Assembly: GCF_026239675.1 (NCBI RefSeq) | Contig: NZ_JAPIVQ010000003.1 | Span: 1 to 64,000 of the forward strand | Reading direction: 5' to 3' | Origin: Pedobacter sp. PLR | GTDB lineage: Bacteria > Bacteroidota > Bacteroidia > Sphingobacteriales > Sphingobacteriaceae | Length of the DNA stretch: 64,000 bases | Shown here: positions 44,140-52,363 of the stretch, piece by piece | Position numbering within the stretch: the stretch's first letter is position 1 | Layout of the letters: every line of letters begins with the position of its first letter | The notes under the pieces: model-generated | What the model was told of the DNA's origin: nothing | What the model saw: the letters and a program-made list of their open reading frames with translations, nothing else | The model's database searches: none | Program-made: the position numbers and the translations under genes

Positions 44140-44171
44140 ACGGCTGATGCATTGCATCAGCCGTTTTTTTT
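44140..44171 (+). terminator. lepB terminator
   Basis: A 10-bp perfect stem ACGGCTGATG / CATCAGCCGT with a 5-nt loop followed by a long T run. Confidence 0.92.
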
Positions 44172-44282
44172 TGCCAGGGCTTTTCACTTTCCTGGAAGCC
44201 ATCTCTATACATATAATGCTCGAATCTTTATGTAATTTGAATGTAAGATGTTCTTACTTTAAAAATAATTTAAAAAGTATGC

Positions 44283-44312
44283 TTGTTTTGTGACAAATAA
44301 ATTTTAAGTTTG
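44283..44312 (+). promoter_or_regulatory. Promoter of ROK regulator 1
   Basis: TTG at 44283-44285, a 19-nt spacer and TAAGTTTG at 44305-44312 fit the Bacteroidota promoter consensus. The same TAAGTTTG box lies before ROK regulator 2. An AT-rich element AATTTAAAAAGTAT just upstream (44267-44280) is also shared by both. Confidence 0.65.
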
Positions 44313-44331
44313 AGCCATAAAATGATAAACT

Positions 44332-45522
44332 TTGACAGCTAGTATTAAGAAATATCGTCAGTTAAGGACAGATGTGATTAAGCACTTGTATTACAGTAAG
44401 ATGTTAACACTTACCGAGCTGAGCGTACTTACCCATAAAAGTCTGCCCTTAATTACCAATGTGGTGAATAACCTGGTAGCAGATGGATATATTCTGGAAT
44501 ATGGGCTTGCACCATCCACAGGTGGTAGAAGAGCACTTACTTTTCTATTGAATAAAGAAAAACAAAGATTTATCATCGCCGTTGCGATGGATCAGCTGGT
44601 TACTCAGGTTGCCATGTATGATTTATTAAATGAGCAGCGTGTGGAATCTGAAATATTACAATTCACGCTCAATGATGATCCGGGACTTACCGCAAGCCTG
44701 ATCGACTTCCTAAAAGATTACATCCTCAGATCCGGGGTTCCACTGGAGCAAATATTAGGTCTCGGCATTGGTATGCCAGGCTTTGTAAATGCAGCAAAAG
44801 GAATCAATCATACTTTTTTCAAAGTAGCAGGAGAAGGAAGTCTAAGGGAACATCTGACTAAAGAACTGGGCTTGCCCGTATTCATCGACAATGATTCCAG
44901 TCTGATTGCACAGGCGGAATTGAAATTCGGTGAAGGTAAGAAGCTGAACGATGTGATGGTGGTTAATATCGGCTGGGGCATCGGTTTAGGTATGATCATC
45001 AATGGAAGCTTGTTTAGAGGACATAGCGGATATGCAGGAGAGTTTAGCCATATCCCATTGTCCTTAAGTAATAAGTTATGTTCCTGTGGAAAACAGGGAT
45101 GCCTGGAGGTGGATACTTCCTTATTGGTATTGGTAGAAAGGGCAAAATCGGAAATTAAACGTGGAGTAAGTTCAAGTTTGCAACAGCGTTTTGCCGATGA
45201 AAGTAAGCTCCACGGAGATCATTTTCTGGAAGCAGCCAAAGCAGGGGACCCCCTGGCAGTTTCGATTCTTTCCGATGCGGCTTTTCTGATTGGAAAAGGT
45301 CTGTCCACATTAATCCATATCATTAACCCCGAACTAATTGTTCTGGGCGGCAGAGGAGCCATCGCAGGGGAAATTATGATAGCACCGGTTCAACAGGCCA
45401 TCCACGAATTTTGTATCCCACGGTTGGCAGAACATACGGAGATTAAAGTGTCCGCTTTGAACATGGATTCCGGACTGCTCGGCGCCGCAACGCTCGTTAT
45501 TGAAAACTGTAATTTTAACTAA
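44332..45522 (+). CDS. ROK-family transcriptional regulator 1
   Basis: A 396-residue repressor-type ROK protein. The N-terminal winged helix (about 10-75) has LTLTELSVLTHKSLPLITNVVNNLVADGYI. The ROK domain keeps the sugar-binding residues DND (186-188) and GEFSH (237-241), and the zinc set His240, Cys250, Cys252, Cys257 as in Mlc and NagC. The ATP loop DxGxT is replaced by MDQLVT (86-91), so it is not a kinase. The inferred role is to sense a sugar and control the susC/susD genes downstream. It starts at TTG; the only nearby ATG is out of frame. It is a close paralogue of the gene at 50970. Confidence 0.9.
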   Translation: MTASIKKYRQLRTDVIKHLYYSKMLTLTELSVLTHKSLPLITNVVNNLVADGYILEYGLAPSTGGRRALTFLLNKEKQRFIIAVAMDQLVTQVAMYDLLNEQRVESEILQFTLNDDPGLTASLIDFLKDYILRSGVPLEQILGLGIGMPGFVNAAKGINHTFFKVAGEGSLREHLTKELGLPVFIDNDSSLIAQAELKFGEGKKLNDVMVVNIGWGIGLGMIINGSLFRGHSGYAGEFSHIPLSLSNKLCSCGKQGCLEVDTSLLVLVERAKSEIKRGVSSSLQQRFADESKLHGDHFLEAAKAGDPLAVSILSDAAFLIGKGLSTLIHIINPELIVLGGRGAIAGEIMIAPVQQAIHEFCIPRLAEHTEIKVSALNMDSGLLGAATLVIENCNFN

Positions 45523-45558
45523 AACCAAGTGGCAACGTTTTTACTTTAGAAATATTGC

Positions 45559-45570
45559 TAAAAGCTTTTA
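45559..45570. promoter_or_regulatory. Candidate operator upstream of susC 1
   Basis: A perfect 12-bp palindrome TAAAAGCTTTTA, within GCTAAAAGCTTTTAA. A related sequence GCTAAACCCTTTTAA lies at the equivalent place upstream of the second susC (52193-52207). It may be a binding site for the ROK regulator; this is inference. Confidence 0.3.
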
Positions 45571-45589
45571 ACATAATAATATTGACAAC

Positions 45590-45700
45590 TATTAACCTAA
45601 ATTTTAACAATTAAATCTTTATAAGATGAAGCAGATGTACAGGAGGTGTATGGCCGTTTTGTTATTGAACGTAATAACAATAGCTGCTTATGCCCAGCAA
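45590..45700 (+). repeat. Conserved susC leader and 5' coding segment, copy 1
   Basis: ATTAACCTAAATTTTAA plus the following AT-rich leader and the first ~75 bases of susC 1 are nearly identical to 52255-52363 in front of and within susC 2. The match fades after about 75 SusC residues. Confidence 0.75.
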
Positions 45701-48700
45701 AAGGTTACCGGTACGGTAACAGAAAAATCAGGCCAGTCCATCCCGGGAGTGAGTGTCACAGAAAAGGGAACTAAAAATGGAACTTCTACAAATGGAGATG
45801 GTAAATATAGTATTTCTGTGAAGTCTGGTGCAGTATTGGTTTTCTCTTCTATTGGTTTAACCACAAAAGAATTGACTGTTGGAACTGCAACCAATCTGAA
45901 TGTAATCCTTGAGGATGAAGCAAATAAATTAAATGAAGTAGTGGTGACTGCCCTTGGTATTAAGAGAGAGAAAAAATCTCTGGGTTATGCCATGCAGGAA
46001 ATTAAAGGAGAATCTTTAGTGAATGCCAGAGAACCTAACCTTGTAAATGCGCTTTCCGGTAAGGTAGCAGGTTTGCAGATTACCCGTTCCAGTTCTGGTC
46101 CTGGTGGTTCTTCTAAAATCACTTTAAGGGGTAACAACTCTTTGACAGGTAATAATCAGCCATTAATCGTTGTTGATGGTGTGCCAATGGATAATTTTAC
46201 CGGTGCCGCAAATAACGATTTCTCTAATCCAGGTCTGGATATGGGTAATGGTTTATCAGATATCAACCCGGAAGATATCGAAAGTATGTCGGTGCTAAAA
46301 GGCCCTTCTGCTTCCGCACTTTATGGCTCCAGAGCTGGTAATGGGGTGATCTTAATCACCACCAAATCAGGAAAACTACAAAATGGCCTGGGTATTACCG
46401 TAACATCTTCAGTTGGTATAGAAAGTATTCTGGCTAGCCCGGATTTGCAAAACACTTACGGACAAGGTGCAAATGGTCTTTTTAACAAGGAATTGAACAC
46501 CAGCTGGGGACCAAAAATCGAAGGCCAGATCGTTAATAAATGGAATGGACAGGATGTTCCTTTGCAAAGCTTTGATAACGTTGGCAATTATTTCCAGAAC
46601 GGTGTGTCTTTAAATAATGGCATTTCCTTTCAGCAACAATATAAAGGAACTTCTATTTATACCTCTTTAAATCGTGCAGACGATAGAAGTGTGATCCCTG
46701 GCGTAAAACTAACCAGAACAAATTTAATGGCCAGAGCCGTTAGTAAATTTGGTAAAGACGACAAATGGACGACCGATACAAAAGTTCAATACAACAATAC
46801 CAACGCAGAAAACAGACCCTTATTAGGTTCAAGAAACGAAAATGCTTTTTCTACCATCTATAACCTGCCAAGGTCAATGGATATCCGTGATTTTAGCGCA
46901 GCAAAGAATGCAGATGGGAAAATGTTATGGTATAGTGGTGGTTCACAATCTAACCCTTACTGGACGCGTCAATATAACCTGAACCAGGATATCAGAGATC
47001 GTTTCTTAATGAACGGCTCCCTGAAATACCAGGCTAATGCCTGGTTAACAGCCGAAGTTAAAGGTGGAGCAGATATCTATACCACCAATTCTGATAGCAA
47101 ATTATATGCAGGTAGCCCAAGTTCAACAAACGGAAGATACAGCCTTTCAAAACGTACTTTTACCGAAACTAACTTTAGTGCTTTAGTTACTGCTAAAAAA
47201 GATAATCTGTTCAGTAAAGTAGGTGGTGTACTGACTTTAGGTGGTAACATCATGAGCAATAAACAATCCGAAATTGGTGCAAGCTCCGGAGAATTTATCA
47301 TCCCTGATTTCTTCTCTATCAATAACGGTGTGGGTTTCCCATCGGTATCAGAAGATTTTAGAAAGAAACAAATCAATTCAGTTTATGGATCCGGTCAGCT
47401 AAACTGGGACCAGTATCTGTTCCTTGATATGACCTTTAGAAATGATTGGAGTTCTACCTTGAGTAGTGCAAACCGCTCTTATTTCTATCCTTCTATCAGT
47501 ACTTCATTCGTGTTTTCAGATATGATTACCAAAATTGGTGGTACCCTGCCTTCATGGATCAGCTATGGTAAAGTAAGGGCTTCTTATGCGGAAGTTGGTA
47601 ATGACCTTCCTGCTTATCAATTGTATAATACCTATGTGGTAGGTAAAGATCCGAACGGAAATCCTATCGCAGGTAGAGATAAGGTTTTGTATGATCCTTC
47701 AGTTAGAAGTGAGCTGATTAAAGCATTTGAAGTAGGTGCCGAAATGAGGTTCTTCGAGGGTAAATTTGGTTTCGATATCGCTTATTATAAATCAAATGCC
47801 ACCAGACAATTACTGAATATCCCAATGGATCCCCTGAGTGGTTACGAAAGTAAAAAAATCAATGCCGGCGATATCCAGAACACAGGTTTTGAAGCAATGG
47901 TAGATGCGAAAATACTGTCAGATCCTAATTCATTAAATTGGAATATGATGGTCAATTTCTCAACCAACAACAACAAGATTAATTCATTGAATAGTGAAAT
48001 CAGTCAATATCCTTTAGGTGGTTATGATGACCTTCGTGTATTGGGTGTTGCCGGAAGAAAATACGGTGAAATATATGGTAGTAAATACCTGAGAGTAGAA
48101 GATCCTAACAGCGAATTTAATGGTCAGCTTATCTTAGATGGTAATGGTTTACCACAAAGAGGGGAACAAAATGCAAGATTAGGAAATCAGCAGGCTACTG
48201 GTCTTTTGGGTTTCACCAACAGCTTCTCTTATAAAGGAATTGGTTTCTCTTTCTTAGTAGATGCTCGCTTTGGCGGACAAATTTTCTCGGGTACCAATGC
48301 TGGTCTACAAGAGAATGGTAACGCAAGTATCACGGCTCCTAATGGTTTAAGAGATCAAATGGTAGTGAATGGTGTGATCTTAAATGGTGGTAAGTACGTT
48401 CAGAATACGACTTCCGTTACTCCTGAAAGATATTGGGCAAAAGTACATAGCTATGGTAACCTTGGGATATCTGAGGAAAACATCTATGATGCTACTAATG
48501 TGAGATTGAGAAATGTACAGTTGAGCTACGATTTGCCACGTAAATTCTTAGCTAAAACACCATTGCAGAAAGCTAAAATCGGTATTTCAGCTAATAACGT
48601 TTGGTTGATCTATGGGGATATGCATGGTCTTGATCCGGAGTCAGTATACGCTACTGGTAACAATGCTACTGGTTTTGAAAACTTCAGTGCGCCAACTACC

Positions 48701-48736
48701 CGTACTTTCTTATTTAACCTGACACTGGGCTTCTAA
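45626..48736 (+). CDS. SusC/RagA-type TonB-linked outer-membrane transporter 1
   Basis: A 1036-residue TonB-dependent porin: signal peptide (MKQMYRRCMAVLLLNVITIAAYAQ region), CarboxypepD_reg-like domain at about 25-105 (GTVTEKSGQSIPGVSV), SusC signature with plug at about 105-235 (VNALSGKVAGLQITRS, LIVVDGVPMDN, VLKGPSASALYGSRAGNGVILITTKSG), then a 22-strand barrel to NLTLGF. It imports a ligand captured by the SusD lipoprotein encoded next, powered by TonB. No carbohydrate-active enzyme is nearby. Ligand unknown. Confidence 0.95.
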   Translation: MKQMYRRCMAVLLLNVITIAAYAQQKVTGTVTEKSGQSIPGVSVTEKGTKNGTSTNGDGKYSISVKSGAVLVFSSIGLTTKELTVGTATNLNVILEDEANKLNEVVVTALGIKREKKSLGYAMQEIKGESLVNAREPNLVNALSGKVAGLQITRSSSGPGGSSKITLRGNNSLTGNNQPLIVVDGVPMDNFTGAANNDFSNPGLDMGNGLSDINPEDIESMSVLKGPSASALYGSRAGNGVILITTKSGKLQNGLGITVTSSVGIESILASPDLQNTYGQGANGLFNKELNTSWGPKIEGQIVNKWNGQDVPLQSFDNVGNYFQNGVSLNNGISFQQQYKGTSIYTSLNRADDRSVIPGVKLTRTNLMARAVSKFGKDDKWTTDTKVQYNNTNAENRPLLGSRNENAFSTIYNLPRSMDIRDFSAAKNADGKMLWYSGGSQSNPYWTRQYNLNQDIRDRFLMNGSLKYQANAWLTAEVKGGADIYTTNSDSKLYAGSPSSTNGRYSLSKRTFTETNFSALVTAKKDNLFSKVGGVLTLGGNIMSNKQSEIGASSGEFIIPDFFSINNGVGFPSVSEDFRKKQINSVYGSGQLNWDQYLFLDMTFRNDWSSTLSSANRSYFYPSISTSFVFSDMITKIGGTLPSWISYGKVRASYAEVGNDLPAYQLYNTYVVGKDPNGNPIAGRDKVLYDPSVRSELIKAFEVGAEMRFFEGKFGFDIAYYKSNATRQLLNIPMDPLSGYESKKINAGDIQNTGFEAMVDAKILSDPNSLNWNMMVNFSTNNNKINSLNSEISQYPLGGYDDLRVLGVAGRKYGEIYGSKYLRVEDPNSEFNGQLILDGNGLPQRGEQNARLGNQQATGLLGFTNSFSYKGIGFSFLVDARFGGQIFSGTNAGLQENGNASITAPNGLRDQMVVNGVILNGGKYVQNTTSVTPERYWAKVHSYGNLGISEENIYDATNVRLRNVQLSYDLPRKFLAKTPLQKAKIGISANNVWLIYGDMHGLDPESVYATGNNATGFENFSAPTTRTFLFNLTLGF

Positions 48737-48778
48737 ATTTATTAACCTGAGGACATTCCTTATTTAAAAGAGATTCTA

Positions 48779-50683
48779 ATGAAATTAATTATAAAAACCG
48801 CATGTACGCTACTCGCAACCTCTTTGTTGCTGACATCATGTAAAAAATTCGACGAAGTGAATGTGAATCCTGTAGCCGCTAGCGGCGATCAGGTGCAGCC
48901 GGAATATTTCCTGAACAACTCCATTATCGGTGCTCAACAAAATCCGGAAGTAGCGGAAAGAGCCTTTGTCCTGTACTGGAAAACTGCCGGTCACCAACAT
49001 AGTAACGGTAGTTTTTATTCCGCAACCTATGATGATACGTTCACAACGATCTATTTTAACCAGGTATCTGGTTGGTTGAACAGTGCAAATACGGCAATTT
49101 CGATTGCAGCTGATAAAAAGGCTTCAGGTACAGACGCTCCTTACACAAATAATGTGGCACAGGTGGCAAGGATCTGGCGCGCTTATCTGATGAGTGAAAT
49201 GTCAGATAATTTTGGCCCTATCCCTGTTCTTGCCTTTCAAAGCACAAATCCGGATTATAATAACGTTAAAGATGTTTATTATTACCTGCTGGAGGAATTG
49301 AAGGATGCAACTTCTAAAATAGATGTATCTGTCGTAAATACAGATGCCTTGAAAAAACTGGATCCTGCTTATCAATACAATTATGCAAACTGGATCAGGT
49401 ATGCAAATTCGATGCGTATGCGTTTGGCGATGAGACTATCAGAAGTTGACCCCGCTAAAGCTAAAACTGAGTTTGAAGCCGCTGCTGCAGGAAGTAATTT
49501 TATTTCCGAAAAAGCAGAAACCTTTGAGGTGCAGGAGAGACCAGGATGGGATAACCTGACCGGTGTGATGAGTAGAGACGGAAATGCGCAGTATATTTCT
49601 GCTACTTTAAATAATATCTATCTTGGTCTTGGAGGTGTAAAATCCGCAGATCAGCTGGATCCAAAGTTTTTACCATTCATTAAACCAGCCAATTGGCTGG
49701 GTTTAAAACTCGACGATCATTTTACCTCTATGACTAATAATCCCTCTGCCGGATATTGGTTTGATGGTTTGCCGGAGACGATCGATCCCCGGGCTTATAA
49801 GACATTTATTATTCCTGGTGATTTCGAAAATCCAAATTTTAGTTTCTTTCCAATAGCTCAGAAAGATGCAATTACTACGGTTAGAAAACTGAATGATAAG
49901 GATAATAACGTAGTTAAAATAATTGACGCTAAATTTAACTGGAATGCTTCCAATACTGGTGATTGGGGTGCTAAAGGAACTAAAAATGAGCTTCGTGCTT
50001 ATGCTGGTACTATGCCTCGCTTGTCCAGTAAATTCAGATTGAGTACTAATAAGCGTGTTTTCTTCGCCCCATGGGAAACGTATTTCCTATTGGCAGAAGC
50101 CGCAGAACGTGGATGGGTAACGCCTGTTTCCGGTAAAGCAGCTTATGAAGCAGGGATTAAATCCAGTTTTGCTTATTGGGAAGCTGAAGGTTTAGCTACC
50201 TATTTAACTTCTGAAGACTTTAACAGGGTAGGTACTTCTGTGAGCTGGGATCACATCACAGAGCCAAACAGTAGTCATGAAATGAATTATAAAGATGGAT
50301 ATACAGATGTTGCAGGTGTGGCAACGGTATTGTATCCTAAAAATGATCTTTATAAAAAAGGTACAGTTAAAAATGACCGCCTGACAAAAATCATTACACA
50401 GAAATTTATTGCGCAGACACCATGGCTACCATTGGAAGCATGGAATGATCAAAGACGTTTAGGGTTGCCTTTCTTTGAAAATCCGGCAATAGAAATCGTA
50501 TTGCCTAATTTGCCGGCATTAAATAAGAGCAATTATATGGAAAGCAATGTGAAGTTTTTCCCTCAGCGTTTAAGGTATCCTTCTGGTTTAAGAGATACTA
50601 ATGCTAAAGGATATGAGCAAGCATTGAAAGCTTTAAATGGTGTCGATGAAGTGTTAACTCCGCTGTGGTGGGCCCAGAAATAA
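48779..50683 (+). CDS. SusD/RagB-family nutrient-binding lipoprotein 1
   Basis: A 634-residue outer-membrane lipoprotein partner of SusC 1. The lipobox LLLTSCKK puts the acylated Cys at 21. The sequence is of the SusD-like_2 type: FDEVNVNP near the start, NYANWIRYANSMRMRLAMRLSEVDPAKA near 205-232, YFLLAEAAERGW near 435, and WLPLEAWNDQRRLGLPFFE near 552-570. Helical TPR-like core. It lies 42 bases behind susC 1 and is ended by a strong terminator. It would cap the porin and select the ligand. Confidence 0.93.
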   Translation: MKLIIKTACTLLATSLLLTSCKKFDEVNVNPVAASGDQVQPEYFLNNSIIGAQQNPEVAERAFVLYWKTAGHQHSNGSFYSATYDDTFTTIYFNQVSGWLNSANTAISIAADKKASGTDAPYTNNVAQVARIWRAYLMSEMSDNFGPIPVLAFQSTNPDYNNVKDVYYYLLEELKDATSKIDVSVVNTDALKKLDPAYQYNYANWIRYANSMRMRLAMRLSEVDPAKAKTEFEAAAAGSNFISEKAETFEVQERPGWDNLTGVMSRDGNAQYISATLNNIYLGLGGVKSADQLDPKFLPFIKPANWLGLKLDDHFTSMTNNPSAGYWFDGLPETIDPRAYKTFIIPGDFENPNFSFFPIAQKDAITTVRKLNDKDNNVVKIIDAKFNWNASNTGDWGAKGTKNELRAYAGTMPRLSSKFRLSTNKRVFFAPWETYFLLAEAAERGWVTPVSGKAAYEAGIKSSFAYWEAEGLATYLTSEDFNRVGTSVSWDHITEPNSSHEMNYKDGYTDVAGVATVLYPKNDLYKKGTVKNDRLTKIITQKFIAQTPWLPLEAWNDQRRLGLPFFENPAIEIVLPNLPALNKSNYMESNVKFFPQRLRYPSGLRDTNAKGYEQALKALNGVDEVLTPLWWAQK

Positions 50684-50700
50684 GCCTGCTATTTTAGGCG

Positions 50701-50740
50701 AAAGCCCTGAAGATTTTGAAATCTTCAGGGCTTTTTTTTT
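50701..50740 (+). terminator. Terminator of the first ROK-SusCD module
   Basis: A stem of at least 14 bp, AGCCCTGAAGATTT / AAATCTTCAGGGCT, with a tiny loop and a run of nine T. Confidence 0.93.
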
Positions 50741-50942
50741 GAAATTGGTTGCTGTACCAGGTAGAAACCAGACCTTTTTGCTCCTGATAGAGCAAAATAG
50801 ATTAATCGGGAACCAGAATAATTTTTTTGATATTATCCTCATTAGGGCGTAAAAACGCAATGTTTCTTTTGTTTTTTAGATAAAAGGATTCGGTACTTAG
50901 AAATTATTTTAAAAAGTATTCCAATTATTTGAAAAATTATTA

Positions 50943-50950
50943 TAAGTTTG
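50943..50950 (+). promoter_or_regulatory. -7 element of ROK regulator 2
   Basis: TAAGTTTG, identical to the box before ROK regulator 1, 19 nt before the GTG start. ATTATTTTAAAAAGTAT (50903-50919) is the counterpart of the element upstream of regulator 1. Confidence 0.55.
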
Positions 50951-50969
50951 ATTAGCCAAATAACTGAAC

Positions 50970-52160
50970 GTGAACGCCACAATTAGAAAATACCACCAAC
51001 TTCGTAAAGAAGTTATCAAACATTTGTATTACAACAAAATGTTAACGCTGACTGAGTTAAGTAAACTCGTTAGTAAAAGCCTGCCTTTAATCACGAGTAC
51101 CATTAATGATTTGGTAAGCGATGGTTATGTTCTGGAGTATGGCTTAGCGCCATCTACCGGAGGTCGTCGGGCACTCACCTTTTTATTGAATAAGGAAAAA
51201 CAAAGATACATCGTTGCAGTGGCAATGGATCAGTTGGTCACCAGGGTAGTCATGTATGATTTGCTGAACCAGGCTGCGATGGAACCTGAACAGTTAAAGA
51301 TTAATCTTACCAGGGGGCCTGAAGGTATACCCGTGCTACTGGATTTCTTAAAAGATTACATTTCCCGTTCGGGAATTGCTCCGGATCAGATTCTGGGAGT
51401 TGGTATCGGAATGCCCGGATTCATCAATGCACATGAAGGTATTAACCACACCTTTTTTAAAGTTTCAGGAAATGGTAATCTAACAAAACACCTGGCTAAA
51501 GCATTAAACTTACCGGTGTTTATCGACAACGATTCCAGCCTTATTGCACTTGCCGAAATGAAATTCGGTGTTGCCAAAGGTACAAAAGATGTGATGGTGC
51601 TGAATATTGGCTGGGGAATCGGCTTAGGTATGGTCATCAATGGCAGCCTTTTCAGAGGCCATAGCGGTTATGCAGGGGAGTTTAGCCATATCCCGCTTTC
51701 TCAGAGTAATAAACTTTGTTCTTGTGGAAAACGTGGTTGCCTGGAAGTAGACACATCTTTACTGGTACTGGTAGAACGTGCAAAATCCCGGATCGCGGAG
51801 GGAGTAAATTCAAGTCTGGAACATCTTTTTCTGGATGAAAGTAAATTGCCCGGAGATCATTTTCTTAATGCAGCAAAAGCCGGCGACCCGCTCGCCGTTT
51901 CGATTCTATCTGATGCCGCCTTCCTGATCGGAAAAGGGATTGCCACTTTAATACACATTACCAATCCTAAATTAATCGTCTTAAGTGGAAGAGGGGCTAG
52001 CGCAGGAAAGATCCTGATGGCACCAATTCAACAAGCAATAAATGAGTTTTGTATTCCGATGTTATCAGAACATACCGATATAAAGGTTTCTGAGCTGATG
52101 ATAGATTCCGCGCTCCTCGGAGCGGCAACCCTTGTTGTTGAGAATTGCAACTTTAATTAA
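50970..52160 (+). CDS. ROK-family transcriptional regulator 2
   Basis: A 396-residue paralogue of the regulator at 44332, equal in length and alike along its whole length by eye. The winged helix (LTLTELSKLVSKSLPLITSTINDLVSDGYV), the sugar-binding DND and GEFSH, and the zinc cluster CSCGKRGCLE are kept; the kinase ATP loop is lost (MDQLVT). The most variable stretch is at about 100-125. Translation starts at GTG. It probably controls susC 2/susD 2 and may cross-talk with regulator 1, as the helix-turn-helix regions are very similar. Confidence 0.9.
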   Translation: MNATIRKYHQLRKEVIKHLYYNKMLTLTELSKLVSKSLPLITSTINDLVSDGYVLEYGLAPSTGGRRALTFLLNKEKQRYIVAVAMDQLVTRVVMYDLLNQAAMEPEQLKINLTRGPEGIPVLLDFLKDYISRSGIAPDQILGVGIGMPGFINAHEGINHTFFKVSGNGNLTKHLAKALNLPVFIDNDSSLIALAEMKFGVAKGTKDVMVLNIGWGIGLGMVINGSLFRGHSGYAGEFSHIPLSQSNKLCSCGKRGCLEVDTSLLVLVERAKSRIAEGVNSSLEHLFLDESKLPGDHFLNAAKAGDPLAVSILSDAAFLIGKGIATLIHITNPKLIVLSGRGASAGKILMAPIQQAINEFCIPMLSEHTDIKVSELMIDSALLGAATLVVENCNFN

Positions 52161-52192
52161 TGTATAAGAATAATATTTATTTTAATAAAATA

Positions 52193-52207
52193 GCTAAACC
52201 CTTTTAA
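52193..52207. promoter_or_regulatory. Candidate operator upstream of susC 2
   Basis: GCTAAACCCTTTTAA, matching the GCTAAA...TTTTAA frame of the palindrome before susC 1. Nearby is a second near-palindrome, TATTTTAATAAAATA (52178-52192). A role is inferred only from position and conservation. Confidence 0.28.
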
Positions 52208-52254
52208 TTCGTTTAAAAAGAACTAAAAGGACTTCAGGAGAAATAACCAAGCAA

Positions 52255-52363
52255 TTAACCTAAATTTTAATAACTAAACCTTTAAAAGATGAAACAGATG
52301 TACTTAAGGTGTATGGCCGTTTTGTTATTGAGTGTAATAACAATTACGGCTTATGCACAGCAG
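52255..52363 (+). repeat. Conserved susC leader and 5' coding segment, copy 2
   Basis: AATTAACCTAAATTTTAA, the AT-rich leader, and the first susC codons (ATGAAACAGATGTAC) repeat the segment at 45590-45700 with few changes. Confidence 0.75.

Noticed and set aside
44332..45522. Sugar kinase (glucokinase) call for the ROK proteins
   Set aside because: They carry an N-terminal winged helix and lack the DxGxT ATP loop, so they are regulators and not kinases.
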